Part shown: piece after piece, positions 51,696 to 61,131 of the stretch
How positions within the stretch are numbered: position 1 is the stretch's first letter
Layout of the letters: every line of letters starts with the position of its first letter
NCBI GenBank assembly: GCA_038734945.1
Contig: JAVYOA010000001.1
Span: 62,001 to 126,000, forward strand
DNA from: Fervidicoccaceae archaeon
GTDB lineage: Archaea; Thermoproteota; Thermoprotei_A; Sulfolobales; Fervidicoccaceae
Direction: 5' to 3'
Length of the DNA stretch: 64,000 nucleotides
Position numbers and translations under genes: made by a program
Notes under the pieces: generated by a model
The model's database searches: none
Seen by the model: the letters and a program-made list of their open reading frames with translations, nothing else
Told to the model about the DNA's origin: nothing

Positions 51696-52658
51696 GTGAT
51701 TCTTATTAGGATATGGGATTCGATAAATAGGGTACCCGGAGGACTCATGATAATTCCTCTTATTCTTGGAAGTCTCGTAAAGACCTTTTTCCCTTCTTTT
51801 CTGGATATGGGGAGTTTTGTTACGGCTCTCTTTAAGCAGTCTGCCTTACCTCTAATAGCGCTGTTAATCTTTGCAACAGGAGCACAAACTACTGTTAGAG
51901 TTGCGCCAAAGGTATTAGCAAAAGCGGGTGCTTTACTCCTTGCTAAGACTCTGGTTCCAGGAGCAATAATAGCAGCTCTAGGAATATATTTACTTGGGAG
52001 AGGAGAAGTATTACCAGGAATCAGTGTTCTATCTCTTCTTGCTGCTTTATCAAATTCAAATGGCGGACTGTGGATTGCTCTTGCTTCCCAGTATGGCGAT
52101 GCTACTGATGTGGGAGCATATATCGCAAGCGCACTCAACGATGGTCCTTTTTTCACAATGCTTTTTCTTGGGGTTGCTGGGCTTGCTCAAATACCAGGGC
52201 TTGCTCTTCTAGCCGCAGTTCTTCCTTACATTCTGGGATTTATCTTGGGGAATTTAGATCAAAAAATTGGGGAAATTTATAAGCCAACTGCATCGATAGT
52301 TATTCCATTTTTTGCGTTTGCCCTTGGAGCAGGAATTGATATAAGATCTCTGGGCATGGGTGCTATTGGTGGTACAATAATAGGACTTCTTTCGACTTTT
52401 TTAACAGGAGCGTTTGGCTTTTTATCGTATAAAGCATTTTTCAAGGACGCTAATCCCGGTGTAGGATTTGCTATAGGAACAACGGCTGGAAATTCCGTTG
52501 TTGTTCCATCCATAGTTGCACAGGTTGATCCTAGATATGCTTCACTTGTTGCTTCAGCCAGTGCTGCATGTGCTACAGCTGTACTAATAACTGCTATCTT
52601 AACTCCAGTAGTCACACATATAGTCGCTACTAGATATAGAATGCAGAGGAATGCTTGA
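51696..52658 (+). CDS. kdgT: KdgT-like permease (2-keto-3-deoxygluconate transporter family)
   Basis: 320 residues, ten predicted helices, starting at GTG 51696. The N-terminal RVPGGLMIIPLILGSLVKTFFPS and the SNSNGGLWIALASQYGDATDVGAY segment are diagnostic of KdgT. The family moves sugar acids with cations. Here it is followed by a four-carbon sugar-acid kinase and dehydrogenase, so the cargo may be threonate, erythronate or similar, not KDG. Base composition and codon use are more A+T-rich than in the neighbouring genes. Confidence 0.87.
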   Translation: MILIRIWDSINRVPGGLMIIPLILGSLVKTFFPSFLDMGSFVTALFKQSALPLIALLIFATGAQTTVRVAPKVLAKAGALLLAKTLVPGAIIAALGIYLLGRGEVLPGISVLSLLAALSNSNGGLWIALASQYGDATDVGAYIASALNDGPFFTMLFLGVAGLAQIPGLALLAAVLPYILGFILGNLDQKIGEIYKPTASIVIPFFAFALGAGIDIRSLGMGAIGGTIIGLLSTFLTGAFGFLSYKAFFKDANPGVGFAIGTTAGNSVVVPSIVAQVDPRYASLVASASAACATAVLITAILTPVVTHIVATRYRMQRNA

Positions 52659-53917
52659 TGTTTGGAATATTTAAAAAAGCTTTAATACTTGCTGATGATT
52701 ACACGGGAGGAAGCGATACTGCTGTTCAATTTTCTAAGGCTGGATATAAAGTATCGCTTACTTCAGATTTGAAGGATCTGGGAATCCTCTTGAGAGAAAG
52801 TGACGTTGTCGCATATAGTACTGAAAGTAGGAACATACCCCCTCGGGACGCTAAGAAAAAAATTGAAGAAGCTATAGAGATAATTCGCGAAGAGTTAAAG
52901 AGTATTGGAATCCGATTCAATGAAGTTTTATTCTACAAAAAAATTGACTCCACGTTAAGAGGGAATATACTAGAAGAAGTAGCCGAAGCTACAGAGAAAC
53001 TAGGAGCTGACATTGTTGTTTTTTCTCCTGCCTTACCTAAACAGGGAAGAACTACAATTAATGGAGTTCATTTAGTTAGTGGTTTACCAGTTTCAGAAAC
53101 ATATTTTGGAAAAGATCCTAGATCTCCAACTAAGAGCTCAAGGATTAGTTGGTATTTAAGTTGGGTAAAAGAAGAAGAAAGAATACATTTTACTCTTGAA
53201 GATCTAAGAATAGGAGGGGAAAAGGATCTTTGCTCTTACAAGGCAATCTCTTCAGATATAGAAACAGATGAAGATCTTGATATATTTGTAAAAACTGTAG
53301 GAAAATGCGCCAGAAATAAGATAATTCTCTGGGTAGGGTCTGCTGGGATGGCTGAAGCACTACTTCGAAATACACTCATTTATACTGGATCCCCTAAACT
53401 CCTTTTCTGTATTGGCTCTATTAATGAAGTGACAAGAAAGCAAATGCGTATTTTAATAGAAACGGAAGATGTTGATGCGATTAAAATAGATCTAGAAAAA
53501 GCTATCAAGAATGCTACAGAAGAAGAACAAAGAGTAATAGATACGGTCAGAAAAAGTAAAAAAAGATGTGTGCTGATAACCTCAAGTTTAACAGAGGATC
53601 AAATAGATACAGGTAGAGCTCTTGCGGGTGAACTCAAGCTAAACATGTCCGATTTAGGTTATTTGATAGCGAAGTTTCTTGGCAAAGTATGTTCAGATAT
53701 AATAAAAAAAGAGGTTTTTGGAGGGGTATTTATGAGTGGTGGAGATATCTCTGCTTCTGTTATGAAGCAACTAGGAAGCACAACTACTTTCGTTATTGGT
53801 GAGATAGAGCCTGGAATTCCTCTAATGCAACATATTGCTGCTCGAGTCAGATTTGCTACTAAAGCAGGTGGATTTGGAGATGATTTTACTTTGATAAGAG
53901 TTCTTTACAGGTTATAA
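52658..53917 (+). CDS. dtnK: Four-carbon acid sugar kinase (DtnK/OtnK/DUF1537 family)
   Basis: About 419 residues from ATG 52658, which overlaps the last base of the permease stop; an in-frame TTG sits just before it. N-terminal ALILADDYTGGSDTAVQFSKAGY is the acid-sugar-binding part, followed by AYSTESRNIPPRDAKKK and KKIDSTLRGNI. The C-terminal part has GGVFMSGGDISASVMKQLG and GIPLMQHIAARV for ATP. Enzymes of this family phosphorylate D-threonate, D-erythronate or 3-oxo derivatives at the 4-position. A PdxA2-like gene follows. Confidence 0.86.
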   Translation: MFGIFKKALILADDYTGGSDTAVQFSKAGYKVSLTSDLKDLGILLRESDVVAYSTESRNIPPRDAKKKIEEAIEIIREELKSIGIRFNEVLFYKKIDSTLRGNILEEVAEATEKLGADIVVFSPALPKQGRTTINGVHLVSGLPVSETYFGKDPRSPTKSSRISWYLSWVKEEERIHFTLEDLRIGGEKDLCSYKAISSDIETDEDLDIFVKTVGKCARNKIILWVGSAGMAEALLRNTLIYTGSPKLLFCIGSINEVTRKQMRILIETEDVDAIKIDLEKAIKNATEEEQRVIDTVRKSKKRCVLITSSLTEDQIDTGRALAGELKLNMSDLGYLIAKFLGKVCSDIIKKEVFGGVFMSGGDISASVMKQLGSTTTFVIGEIEPGIPLMQHIAARVRFATKAGGFGDDFTLIRVLYRL

Positions 53918-53932
53918 ACGGAGGAATTACCT

Positions 53933-54946
53933 ATGGGTATTATACTTATAACTATTGGAGACCCTGCTGGTTCTGGTCCAGAAATTGTGCTAAAAGCTCT
54001 CTCACATAAAAAAATATATGAAAGAAGTAAAATTGCTGTAATAGGAAGCTTAAAGGTTTTAGAAAAAGCAAGAGAGATAGTCAAAGCAAATAGCTTGAAA
54101 CTAACCAAAATAGAAGACCCAGGTGAAGTAGAACAGTTCGAACCAATGAATATTGGAGTAGTTGATTTGGACAACGTAGATCCTAGAAAAATTGTGTATG
54201 GATCTCCTTCAGAATTGGGAGGAAGAGCATCTTTCGAATACATTTCTAAGGCTGTTGAATTGATATTGAAGAGAAAAGGAACTGCCCTTGTTACTGCACC
54301 AATAAGCAAGGAAAGTCTGCATATGGCTGGAATTAATTACCCTGGGCATACCGAACTCTTGGCAGATCTTGCTGGAGTGAAGGAAGTTAGAATGATGTTA
54401 GTAGCTGGGAATTTCAGGGTATCCCATGTAACTACACATGTATCATTGAGAAAGGCCATTGAAGAATTAATAAAAAAGGAGAGAATCTTAAAAACTATTG
54501 AAATGACTTATGAAGCTCTTGTTAAGTTTTTCTGCATATCAGAACCAAAAATTGCTGTATCCGGATTGAATCCACATGCCAGTGAGAATGGGCTTTTTGG
54601 TGATGAAGAACTAAGAGAAATAAGTCCCGCAATTGAAGCTGCTAGAGAGCGGAGAATTAATGCTCTTGGTCCTTTTCCTCCAGATACTATATTTTATAGG
54701 GCTTATAGAGAAAAAGAGTTCGATGCTGTTATAGCTATGTACCATGATCAAGGACATATACCTGTAAAAATGGTAGGTTTCCTTGAGGGGGTAAACCTAA
54801 CGCTTGGTTTACCTTTTGTTAGAACTTCCCCAGATCAAGGAACTGCTTTGGGGAAGGCTGGAACTGGGCTAGCGGATGAAAAAGCTACATTGGAAGCTAT
54901 AAAGTTAGCTATCCAAATCTCTGAGAACCTTGAGAATAATTGTTGA
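53933..54946 (+). CDS. pdxA2: PdxA2-like 4-phosphoerythronate/threonate dehydrogenase
   Basis: 337 residues. ILITIGDPAGSGPEIVLKAL at the N-terminus, GKATLVTAPI-like ALVTAPISKES, GLNPHASENGLFGDEE and AMYHDQGHIPVKM carry the His residues for the divalent metal, all as in PdxA. Next to a DtnK kinase it most likely oxidises D-threonate or D-erythronate 4-phosphate with NAD+, with loss of CO2 to give dihydroxyacetone phosphate. It is the last gene of the three-gene operon. Vitamin B6 synthesis is unlikely, since archaea use the PdxS/PdxT route. Confidence 0.85.
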   Translation: MGIILITIGDPAGSGPEIVLKALSHKKIYERSKIAVIGSLKVLEKAREIVKANSLKLTKIEDPGEVEQFEPMNIGVVDLDNVDPRKIVYGSPSELGGRASFEYISKAVELILKRKGTALVTAPISKESLHMAGINYPGHTELLADLAGVKEVRMMLVAGNFRVSHVTTHVSLRKAIEELIKKERILKTIEMTYEALVKFFCISEPKIAVSGLNPHASENGLFGDEELREISPAIEAARERRINALGPFPPDTIFYRAYREKEFDAVIAMYHDQGHIPVKMVGFLEGVNLTLGLPFVRTSPDQGTALGKAGTGLADEKATLEAIKLAIQISENLENNC

Positions 54947-54985
54947 AGTTATGATGGATTTACAATTCTGCATCATGAAGAAGTG

Positions 54986-56311
54986 ATGAAATTGGGGAAA
55001 AATCCCTGGCTTTTGCTTCTCTCCACCACCTTAGCTAGCTCCCTCGTCCCATTCCTGACAAGCAGCACAAGCATAGCGCTTCCATTCATTGCTAGAGAGT
55101 TGAACATCTCATATTCAACAGCAAATTGGATCAATAACTTCTTCCTTATTCCTCTTTCCGCATTGGTGCTCATTGCAGGAAGAATAGGAGATTGGGTGGG
55201 AAGGGGAAAAATTTATCTTCTTGGACTCGCTTTGTTTGCAGCATCATCAGCTCTTGCCATGGTACCCATAAATAGCATATATTGGCTATTCCCTGATAGA
55301 GCTGTGCAGGGGATAAGTGGAGCGCTTGTGACTTCCGTTGCTGTGGCCCTAATATCGGAGGCCTTTCCTCCTTCGATGAGGGGCAGGGTAATTGGGATAA
55401 ATACCATGGCTGTCTATGTTGGCCTGAGTCTAGGACCTCTACTAGGAGGAGCTTTAACTTCTTCTCTTGGTTGGAGATCGATATTTCTCTTCTCTCTGGC
55501 TATTTCAGCTATTAGCTTTTTATTTGGCCTAAAAGCTCTGAGCTTGGAGAGAGGGGTGCTTGAGCGTCCTCCTTTTCTGAAGGGGTTTCTGTTTGCTTGC
55601 TCAACAGCCCTCATAGCTACTGGAGCTTCTGTCATGCAGAGAGCTGCTATTGGAGGGGGAATCGCCCTGCTTGGGGCACTTGCCTTTATATCAATTATGC
55701 TTGCAGAGAGGGGGAGAGGAGAGCTGTTGCATAGAAAGCTCTTTACTTCCAGGCTCATGATGTCATACTCTGCTGCTATGCTGAACTATAGTGCAACTTT
55801 TGCTTTGACTGTTCTGCTGAGTCTATATCTGGAGGAGATTAGGGGGATGAGCCCGATGGAGGCTGGAGCAATTCTGACAGTTCAGCCAGTGATCCAGGCT
55901 ATTCTGTCTCCAGTTGCTGGTTTGCTGGCAGAAAAGGTGGATCCATCTCTAATTGCAACATTTGGAATGGGGATCATCGCAATAGCTATTGCATCGCTTC
56001 TTCCAATCATATCAACGAGCGGAATCTCTGTGCTGTACCTGTCACTAATTCTTCTCGGCATAGGGTTTGCTCTCTTTGCCTCTCCCAACACAACTGCTAT
56101 TGTTTACCTCACCCCAAGAGAGGCTTATGCCTCTTCTCTAGCTTTTCTGGCCACAATGAGATATTTTGGACAGTCGATAAGCACATCGATAATTACGTCA
56201 GTTGAGGCAATAGTCCCTTATCTGAAGTCGAGCCTGTACATTAGCTTGGAGATCTACATTGCACTGAGCGTTCTTGGAACTCTCCTTTCTTTTCTGGCAA
56301 GGAGGCGCTAG
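54986..56311 (+). CDS. MFS transporter, DHA-type
   Basis: About 441 residues from ATG 54986 (a GTG lies three bases upstream). N-terminal FLTSSTSIALPFIARELNIS, then motif A in AGRIGDWVGRGKIY, GISGALVTSVAVALISEAFPPSMRGRVIG and, in the second half, YSATFALTVLLSLYLEEIRG. Twelve or more helices predicted. Substrate unknown. The codon use resembles the rest of the window, not the preceding sugar-acid operon. Its stop overlaps the tdk stop tail-to-tail by three to four bases. Confidence 0.82.
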   Translation: MKLGKNPWLLLLSTTLASSLVPFLTSSTSIALPFIARELNISYSTANWINNFFLIPLSALVLIAGRIGDWVGRGKIYLLGLALFAASSALAMVPINSIYWLFPDRAVQGISGALVTSVAVALISEAFPPSMRGRVIGINTMAVYVGLSLGPLLGGALTSSLGWRSIFLFSLAISAISFLFGLKALSLERGVLERPPFLKGFLFACSTALIATGASVMQRAAIGGGIALLGALAFISIMLAERGRGELLHRKLFTSRLMMSYSAAMLNYSATFALTVLLSLYLEEIRGMSPMEAGAILTVQPVIQAILSPVAGLLAEKVDPSLIATFGMGIIAIAIASLLPIISTSGISVLYLSLILLGIGFALFASPNTTAIVYLTPREAYASSLAFLATMRYFGQSISTSIITSVEAIVPYLKSSLYISLEIYIALSVLGTLLSFLARRR

Positions 56312-56916
56312 AGGACCTCGTGATGTCTGCGGCATCTGGGCTCATAGCTCTCCCTCCCTCCTATTAATATTCGAGGAGCATCCCTTGGTGCCGCTTTTCC
56401 ATCTATTAACCTTTGAGTTCTCGTTGCTGGAGAACCGCAGCGTTTCCCTGTTCTTGGATCAATGTAAGTGCAAACAGCCTGAAGGGAGATTATTTCGTCT
56501 GCCCTTGGCAGCAGCTCCTTCACTATCTCCCAGGGCTCTCCTCTGAAGTCTAAATTTAGGGCGGCAGCAAAGATCCTTTTCTCTAGGCTAATCCTCAGAA
56601 GAAAATCAACGATTTTGCTGTTGTACTCGAAAAATTGGAGCTCGTCTATTCCAATAACATCTGCACTCTTCAGCTCTTCTGCTACTGAAAGCAAGCCATT
56701 GAAGTTTGGCTCTATTACAAGCGCCTCCATCTTGAGTCCATCATGGCTGACTACCTCTCTGTCTGAATATCTCCTGTCTATGGAAGGCTTAACCAGAATG
56801 GTGCTGTATCCGGCCATTCTGTATCTGGTTAGCATTCTGAGCAGCTCCGTTGTCTTCCCAGAGAACATGGGTCCAACTATTATCGTCAGTCCGAATTCGG
56901 CTGAATCTCTGCTCAT
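56308..56916 (-). CDS. tdk: Thymidine kinase (Tdk, type II)
   Basis: 202 residues. P-loop VGPMFSGKTTELLR, IGIDELQFFEYNSK with the magnesium/lasso region, LNLDFRGEPW, and a C-terminal zinc site in CTYIDPRTGKRCGSPATRTQR with RCRRHHEV. Phosphorylates thymidine with ATP in the salvage pathway. The gene is divergent from tldD across a short promoter region and convergent with the MFS gene. Confidence 0.92.
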   Translation of the reverse strand: MSRDSAEFGLTIIVGPMFSGKTTELLRMLTRYRMAGYSTILVKPSIDRRYSDREVVSHDGLKMEALVIEPNFNGLLSVAEELKSADVIGIDELQFFEYNSKIVDFLLRISLEKRIFAAALNLDFRGEPWEIVKELLPRADEIISLQAVCTYIDPRTGKRCGSPATRTQRLIDGKAAPRDAPRILIGGRESYEPRCRRHHEVL

Positions 56917-57011
56917 TTCTCATGCGCCACTGAAAGTTATTGCGAAAAGTGTAATATTTAGTCTTCCTCATAAAACCCTGGTGGTGCTCCCTGGTCGTTG
57001 ATGAGGATCTG

Positions 57012-58430
57012 TTGCTTGGTCTAATAGATGAGGGGAGTAGAAGAGGGGCAGCCTATGTTGAAGTGAGATATCAGGCAGACAGTGGAAAAGCTATAATGAT
57101 GAGGAATGGGAGGGTTCTCAGCCTATCCTCATTTGGAGGAGAGGGTGTTGGAATAAGGATCCTCCTTGATGGAGGAATTGGGTTTTCCTCCACCAACAGC
57201 CTGAACAAATCATCCTTGCGTGAAGCATTAGAAAGGGCCCTTTCTGCTGCCAGGGTAGCAGGAAGGCTAAAGAGAAGAAAGACTGGGATGAGCGATGAGA
57301 GAGTAGGAAAAGCATCATATGAAGCTCTTCAGAAGAGGAGGATCGATGATTTGAGCGTAGATCTCCTGGTTGAGAGAGCCAGAGATGCTGAAAAAAATGC
57401 GAGAGATGCTTTGAAAGAGGCGAGACTGTCTGTTTTTGCCTTCTCCCTATCTTCCCACGTGCAGGAAAAGCTCCTGCTAACAAGCGACGGAGCAAAGATA
57501 CAATCCAGAATTCCGAGGCTCTACGCGTCGATTAATTTTGTTCTGGAAGATTCCGGAAGGACCCTTCAGAGATGGAGGGAGTTCGGCGGAAGTGGAGGTG
57601 CTGAGCTGCTTGATGAGTGGAAGATTGAAGAGGAGATGCGGGAAGAAGCTTCAAACCTTGAAGTGGTTATGTTGAGGGGGATCTCCCCTCCAAACGAAAA
57701 GCTGGATTTAGTATTGGGACAGGAGATTGTTGGGCTGGCAATGCATGAGTCCTCGGGTCATCCTATGGAAGCCGATAGAATTCTGGGAAGAGAGGCAGCA
57801 CAGGCCGGAGAGTCCTTTGTAAAGCCAGAGAGAATTGGAGAAAAAATTGGAAGCGCTTTAGCAACTGTGATAGATGATCCTACAATTCCTGGAAGCATGG
57901 GGTTCTATCTCTATGATGATGAAGGCATTCCTGCAAGGGCAAAACACCTCTATAGGGAGGGGGTCATTTGGGAGCCTCTTATGAACAGGGAAATGGCCTT
58001 CATGGTTGGTAGAAAGAGCAACGGGTCGGCAAGGGCAATGAACTATGCATCTGAGCCTCTCGTGAGAATGAGTAATACGTATTTGGAGCCTGGCACCATG
58101 AGCTTTGAGGAGCTGATTGAGGACATATACTTTGGCCTGTATGTGAAGAGCTACATGGAGTGGAACATCGATGATATAAGATGGAATCAGAGATATGTAG
58201 GACTCGAGTCGTACATTATTAGAAATGGGGAGATAAACGAGCCTGTGAGGAACCCAGTTATAGAGATAACAACTGGGGACTTCTATGGAAAGCTTGTTGG
58301 AAAGGACAAAAACCTGAAGTTTTTCCCTGGAACGTGTGGAAAGGGTGAACCTCATCAGGGGATCCCTGTTTGGTTTGGTGGACCTAACGTGAGGCTAAGA
58401 AACGTGAGCGTAAGAGCCCTGGGTGATTGA
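57012..58430 (+). CDS. tldD: TldD-type metalloprotease subunit
   Basis: 472 residues from TTG 57012 (the frame stays open upstream but without a start codon). The zinc motif HESSGH lies at residues 245-250, with the downstream PGSMGFYLYDDEGIPA and SNTYLEPG segments typical of TldD. TldD pairs with TldE to cleave unfolded peptides; bacterial relatives process microcin precursors. The gene is followed by its partner with a two-base gap. Confidence 0.9.
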   Translation: MLGLIDEGSRRGAAYVEVRYQADSGKAIMMRNGRVLSLSSFGGEGVGIRILLDGGIGFSSTNSLNKSSLREALERALSAARVAGRLKRRKTGMSDERVGKASYEALQKRRIDDLSVDLLVERARDAEKNARDALKEARLSVFAFSLSSHVQEKLLLTSDGAKIQSRIPRLYASINFVLEDSGRTLQRWREFGGSGGAELLDEWKIEEEMREEASNLEVVMLRGISPPNEKLDLVLGQEIVGLAMHESSGHPMEADRILGREAAQAGESFVKPERIGEKIGSALATVIDDPTIPGSMGFYLYDDEGIPARAKHLYREGVIWEPLMNREMAFMVGRKSNGSARAMNYASEPLVRMSNTYLEPGTMSFEELIEDIYFGLYVKSYMEWNIDDIRWNQRYVGLESYIIRNGEINEPVRNPVIEITTGDFYGKLVGKDKNLKFFPGTCGKGEPHQGIPVWFGGPNVRLRNVSVRALGD

Positions 58431-58431
58431 G

Positions 58432-59760
58432 ATGAGTGCGCTTGAAATAGCGTCAAAATTGCTTGAGGCAGTTAGAACGAGCTGGCAGGATGCTGCTTCC
58501 ATGGTCATTGAAAGAGAAAGAACGCTTGTGAAGATATGGAATGGGGAGGCTGCTGTAGTGCAGAAATGGAAAACTGTTGACTCGTATCTGAGGTTGGGAT
58601 TGGATGGAAGATTGGTTGTGCTGGAGCTCTCAACCTCAGATCCGGGAAAGATAGCTGATGAGGCTGGAAGCATATGGAGAATAGCTAGGAGGCTGGAGCC
58701 ATCAGAGATATACTCTCCCCTTCCTCAGCCCACAGTCCAGAGGATGGTGGGGAAGGCTGGGGATCAGGGTGTGAAGGAGTTCATGGAAGATCCCTCACCC
58801 CTCGTTGAAGAGGCTCTGGATGAAGTGGCTAGGGAAGGAGGGGAGAGAGCCTCTGGAACACTTAGCTTGGAGCTCTACAGGAGAGGGCTTGCTACCACTG
58901 CTGGCTTCGAGGGAGAAGAGGAGAGAACGCTTCTTGCCTTTCATCTGAGAGCGTTTGCTGGGGAGGGGAGCGGGCACTGGAGCCTTGGATCAACGAGATT
59001 GGATAGAGATGGAATTAGGGAGGTTGGAAGGAGGGCTGGTGAGATTGCTATTATGTCTCGGAAGCCGGCTGATTTCTCTCCCGGAAAGTTCGATGTTGTT
59101 CTCTCTCCCATGGTGATGGGGAACTTGATGAACATTCTGGCACTAATGTCCTCTGCGCTCGCAACAATGATGGGATACTCCTTCCTTTCAAAGTACAAGG
59201 TAGGAGATGCTGTGGGATCTCAGAGCTTCTCTCTGTACGATAGGCCAAGAGACCAGGAGCTTCCAGGCGGAGCTCTGTTCGATGATGAGGGGGTTGAAAC
59301 AGTAGATAAGGCTATATTTGAGGGAGGGAAGCTCCTGACGCTGCTTCACAACACTGCTACTGCATCAAGGAACGGTGGAAAGAGCACAGGAAATGCAGGA
59401 TGGGTCATGCCAAGGGCCTGGAACTTAGATGTGCTGCCCGGAGATGTGAAGGAGGAAGAAATGGCAGAGATCCTCAGAAATGGTATAATTATAATGAATA
59501 ACTGGTACACGAGGCTGCAGAACTATGTTGAAGGTCAATTCTCAACGGTATCGAGAGATGGAGCGCTTCTCGTGAAAGACGGCGAGATTGTTGGAAACCT
59601 CGGAAGAGTTAGGCTCTCAACTTCTTTACCTAGGATGCTTTCAAGCATAGAGCAACTTAGCAGGGAGAGAAGCAACATTTTATGGTGGGAAGTTGAGATT
59701 CCGACGAGATCTCCATTTGCTTTAATAAGAGGTGTGAACTTAACTAGACCGGAGGTGTAG
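58432..59760 (+). CDS. tldE: TldE/PmbA-type protein, partner of TldD
   Basis: About 443 residues from ATG 58432, which follows a GGTGATTG site. LFDDEGVETVDKAIFEGGKLLTL, HNTATASRNGGKSTGNAG and the N-terminal VIERERTLVKIWNGEA are PmbA/TldE marks. It lacks the HExxxH zinc motif and supports TldD in a heterodimer. It is followed 5 bases later by the NifX-like gene, suggesting cotranscription. Confidence 0.88.
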   Translation: MSALEIASKLLEAVRTSWQDAASMVIERERTLVKIWNGEAAVVQKWKTVDSYLRLGLDGRLVVLELSTSDPGKIADEAGSIWRIARRLEPSEIYSPLPQPTVQRMVGKAGDQGVKEFMEDPSPLVEEALDEVAREGGERASGTLSLELYRRGLATTAGFEGEEERTLLAFHLRAFAGEGSGHWSLGSTRLDRDGIREVGRRAGEIAIMSRKPADFSPGKFDVVLSPMVMGNLMNILALMSSALATMMGYSFLSKYKVGDAVGSQSFSLYDRPRDQELPGGALFDDEGVETVDKAIFEGGKLLTLLHNTATASRNGGKSTGNAGWVMPRAWNLDVLPGDVKEEEMAEILRNGIIIMNNWYTRLQNYVEGQFSTVSRDGALLVKDGEIVGNLGRVRLSTSLPRMLSSIEQLSRERSNILWWEVEIPTRSPFALIRGVNLTRPEV

Positions 59761-59764
59761 TGCA

Positions 59765-60148
59765 GTGAGAATAGCAGCACCAGTGGCAAGATCGGGCAAT
59801 GCTCTTCTACTTCATCCTCATTTTGGAAGAGCTCCATACTTTGCATTTGTTGAAGTTGTGAACGATAAGATCTCCTCAGTAGAAGTTGTGGAGAATATGT
59901 ATAGAAGCCATGAAAGAGGAAAGGCCAGAGGATTACTCAATGTAATAATGGAGAGGCACCCTGACTGCGTATTGGCTCTTGGAATGGGGGAAGGGGCGTT
60001 CGAAATGCTGAGGAGTTCCGGCATCAAGATATATTTCTATCCTAGCAGCTCCGGAGCGATGCCTCCTCTGGAAAAGGCCGTTGATTCCCTGATAAGGGGG
60101 GAGCTGAAGGAGGCTGAGGAGCCGAGAGAGCTCGATGAGGAGCACTAG
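59765..60148 (+). CDS. NifX/NafY-like dinitrogenase iron-molybdenum cofactor-family protein
   Basis: 127 residues from GTG 59765: MRIAAPVA at the start, HFGRAPYFAFVEV near residues 19-31 and CVLALGMGEGAFEMLRSSGIKIYF in the middle, the MTH1175/NifX-type fold that binds iron-sulfur or molybdenum-containing clusters. No nitrogenase gene is seen, so it is likely a cluster carrier or chaperone. It ends convergent with the Nudix gene, the stops overlapping by four bases. Confidence 0.83.
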   Translation: MRIAAPVARSGNALLLHPHFGRAPYFAFVEVVNDKISSVEVVENMYRSHERGKARGLLNVIMERHPDCVLALGMGEGAFEMLRSSGIKIYFYPSSSGAMPPLEKAVDSLIRGELKEAEEPRELDEEH

Positions 60149-60648
60149 CTGAGGAATTGATAGTAATATAGAATTGATGCTATGGTCTTTGCATCTTTTA
60201 TCTTGTTTTTTTCTATGAGGGAGAGAGCCTCATTCATTGTTGCCCAGAAGTTCTCTATTATCTCCCCTTTTTCCCTTCTTGGTGAATCCTCCTCCAGATC
60301 TTCAGCCAGAAACACGTGAAGTATCTCATTCGATATACCAGGGGAAGAATAGAAGCTTATGAGCCTTCTGAGCTTCTTTGCTCTGTATCCCGTTTCCTCC
60401 AGCAGCTCTCTCTCAGCAGCCTCTTCTGGTGTTTCTCCTTCCTCAAGCGTTCCTGCTGGGAGCTCAATTATCCATTCTTTCACTGCATGTCTATACTGCT
60501 TTATTAGCAGTATCTTCTCTCCCGAAATTGGAAGAAGGACTACAGCTCCGGGATGAATCACTATTTCTCTATATGAGGTGGAGCCGTCGGGGGATTCTGC
60601 ATCACCAGCCAGCACCTTTATTCTCCTTCCAGAAAATTTAAGCTCCAA
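60145..60648 (-). CDS. Nudix hydrolase, ADP-ribose pyrophosphatase type
   Basis: 167 residues from a TTG at 60648 preceded by GGTGA. The Nudix box spans residues 66-88: G66, E72, R80-E81, E84-E85 and G87 are in place (GTLEEGETPEEAAE, then RELLEETGY). ILLIKQYRHAVKEWIIELPAG upstream is typical of ADP-ribose pyrophosphatases, which hydrolyse ADP-ribose and related NDP-sugars to limit free ADP-ribose. Upstream is the gene-free stretch 60649-61131. Confidence 0.88.
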   Translation of the reverse strand: MELKFSGRRIKVLAGDAESPDGSTSYREIVIHPGAVVLLPISGEKILLIKQYRHAVKEWIIELPAGTLEEGETPEEAAERELLEETGYRAKKLRRLISFYSSPGISNEILHVFLAEDLEEDSPRREKGEIIENFWATMNEALSLIEKNKIKDAKTIASILYYYQFLS

Positions 60649-61131
60649 TTATTTCACCAATATTGCGTTCCTAAATCACAAATTAAAAATTAGCTCCCTG
60701 GAGAACAGCTCCTTTATTGGTTTTTGCCCTTTCAAAATGATTTAGTTTCTAATAATAATCGATCTTCTTTATGCGAAGCTGTTTTTGGAAACGAAGCGAA
60801 ATTTCTATTTTATTTTAACAAGATGATTGTTCGGAGAGCTCTGCTGTAAATGCTTCTGCAATCCTTTTTGGAGGAGCTTGATAGTTTCCGAAATAAGGCC
60901 AGCTCATGGAAGGAACAGCACCGTAAAGGGCTACCTATTTGTTGGAAGAGGTATGTAGAGCTCGGAGACTGCTTGTGCTTGTCTTACTTCTTCCTTCAAG
61001 ATTTATGAATCCATTTTCAAATTTGATCAAAAAAATTTTAATATATATAAATAATTTATTTAATTTTTAAAGAAAATAAAAAAGAAAAGTTTATCGCTTT
61101 AAAGTTTCTATAATTAGAATGTGGTGGGAAA
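60649..61131. other. 483-bp region without an intact gene; possible decayed coding segments
   Basis: No intact gene of more than 60 codons. On the minus strand between about 61010 and 60825 two short coding-like stretches in different frames follow one another: one ending SELYIPLPTNR before a stop and one beginning VALYGAVPSMSWPYFGNYQ and ending at a stop near 60823. They could be pieces of a decayed gene or chance. The 3' part (61021-61090) is strongly A+T-rich and holds TATA-like runs that may drive the dehydrogenase operon starting at 61132. Confidence 0.4.

Noticed and set aside
53933-54946. PdxA of vitamin B6 synthesis
   Set aside because: Adjacent DtnK-type kinase and sugar-acid permease fit four-carbon acid catabolism better; archaea usually make B6 with PdxS/PdxT.
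59051-59248. Minus-strand open frames inside tldE, tldD, glyS, rad50 and other long genes
   Set aside because: They lie fully inside strong genes, have no family signal, and their composition is that of an antisense shadow.
59765-60148. Evidence for nitrogen fixation from the NifX-like protein
   Set aside because: The family is widespread without nitrogenase, and no nif gene is in the window.
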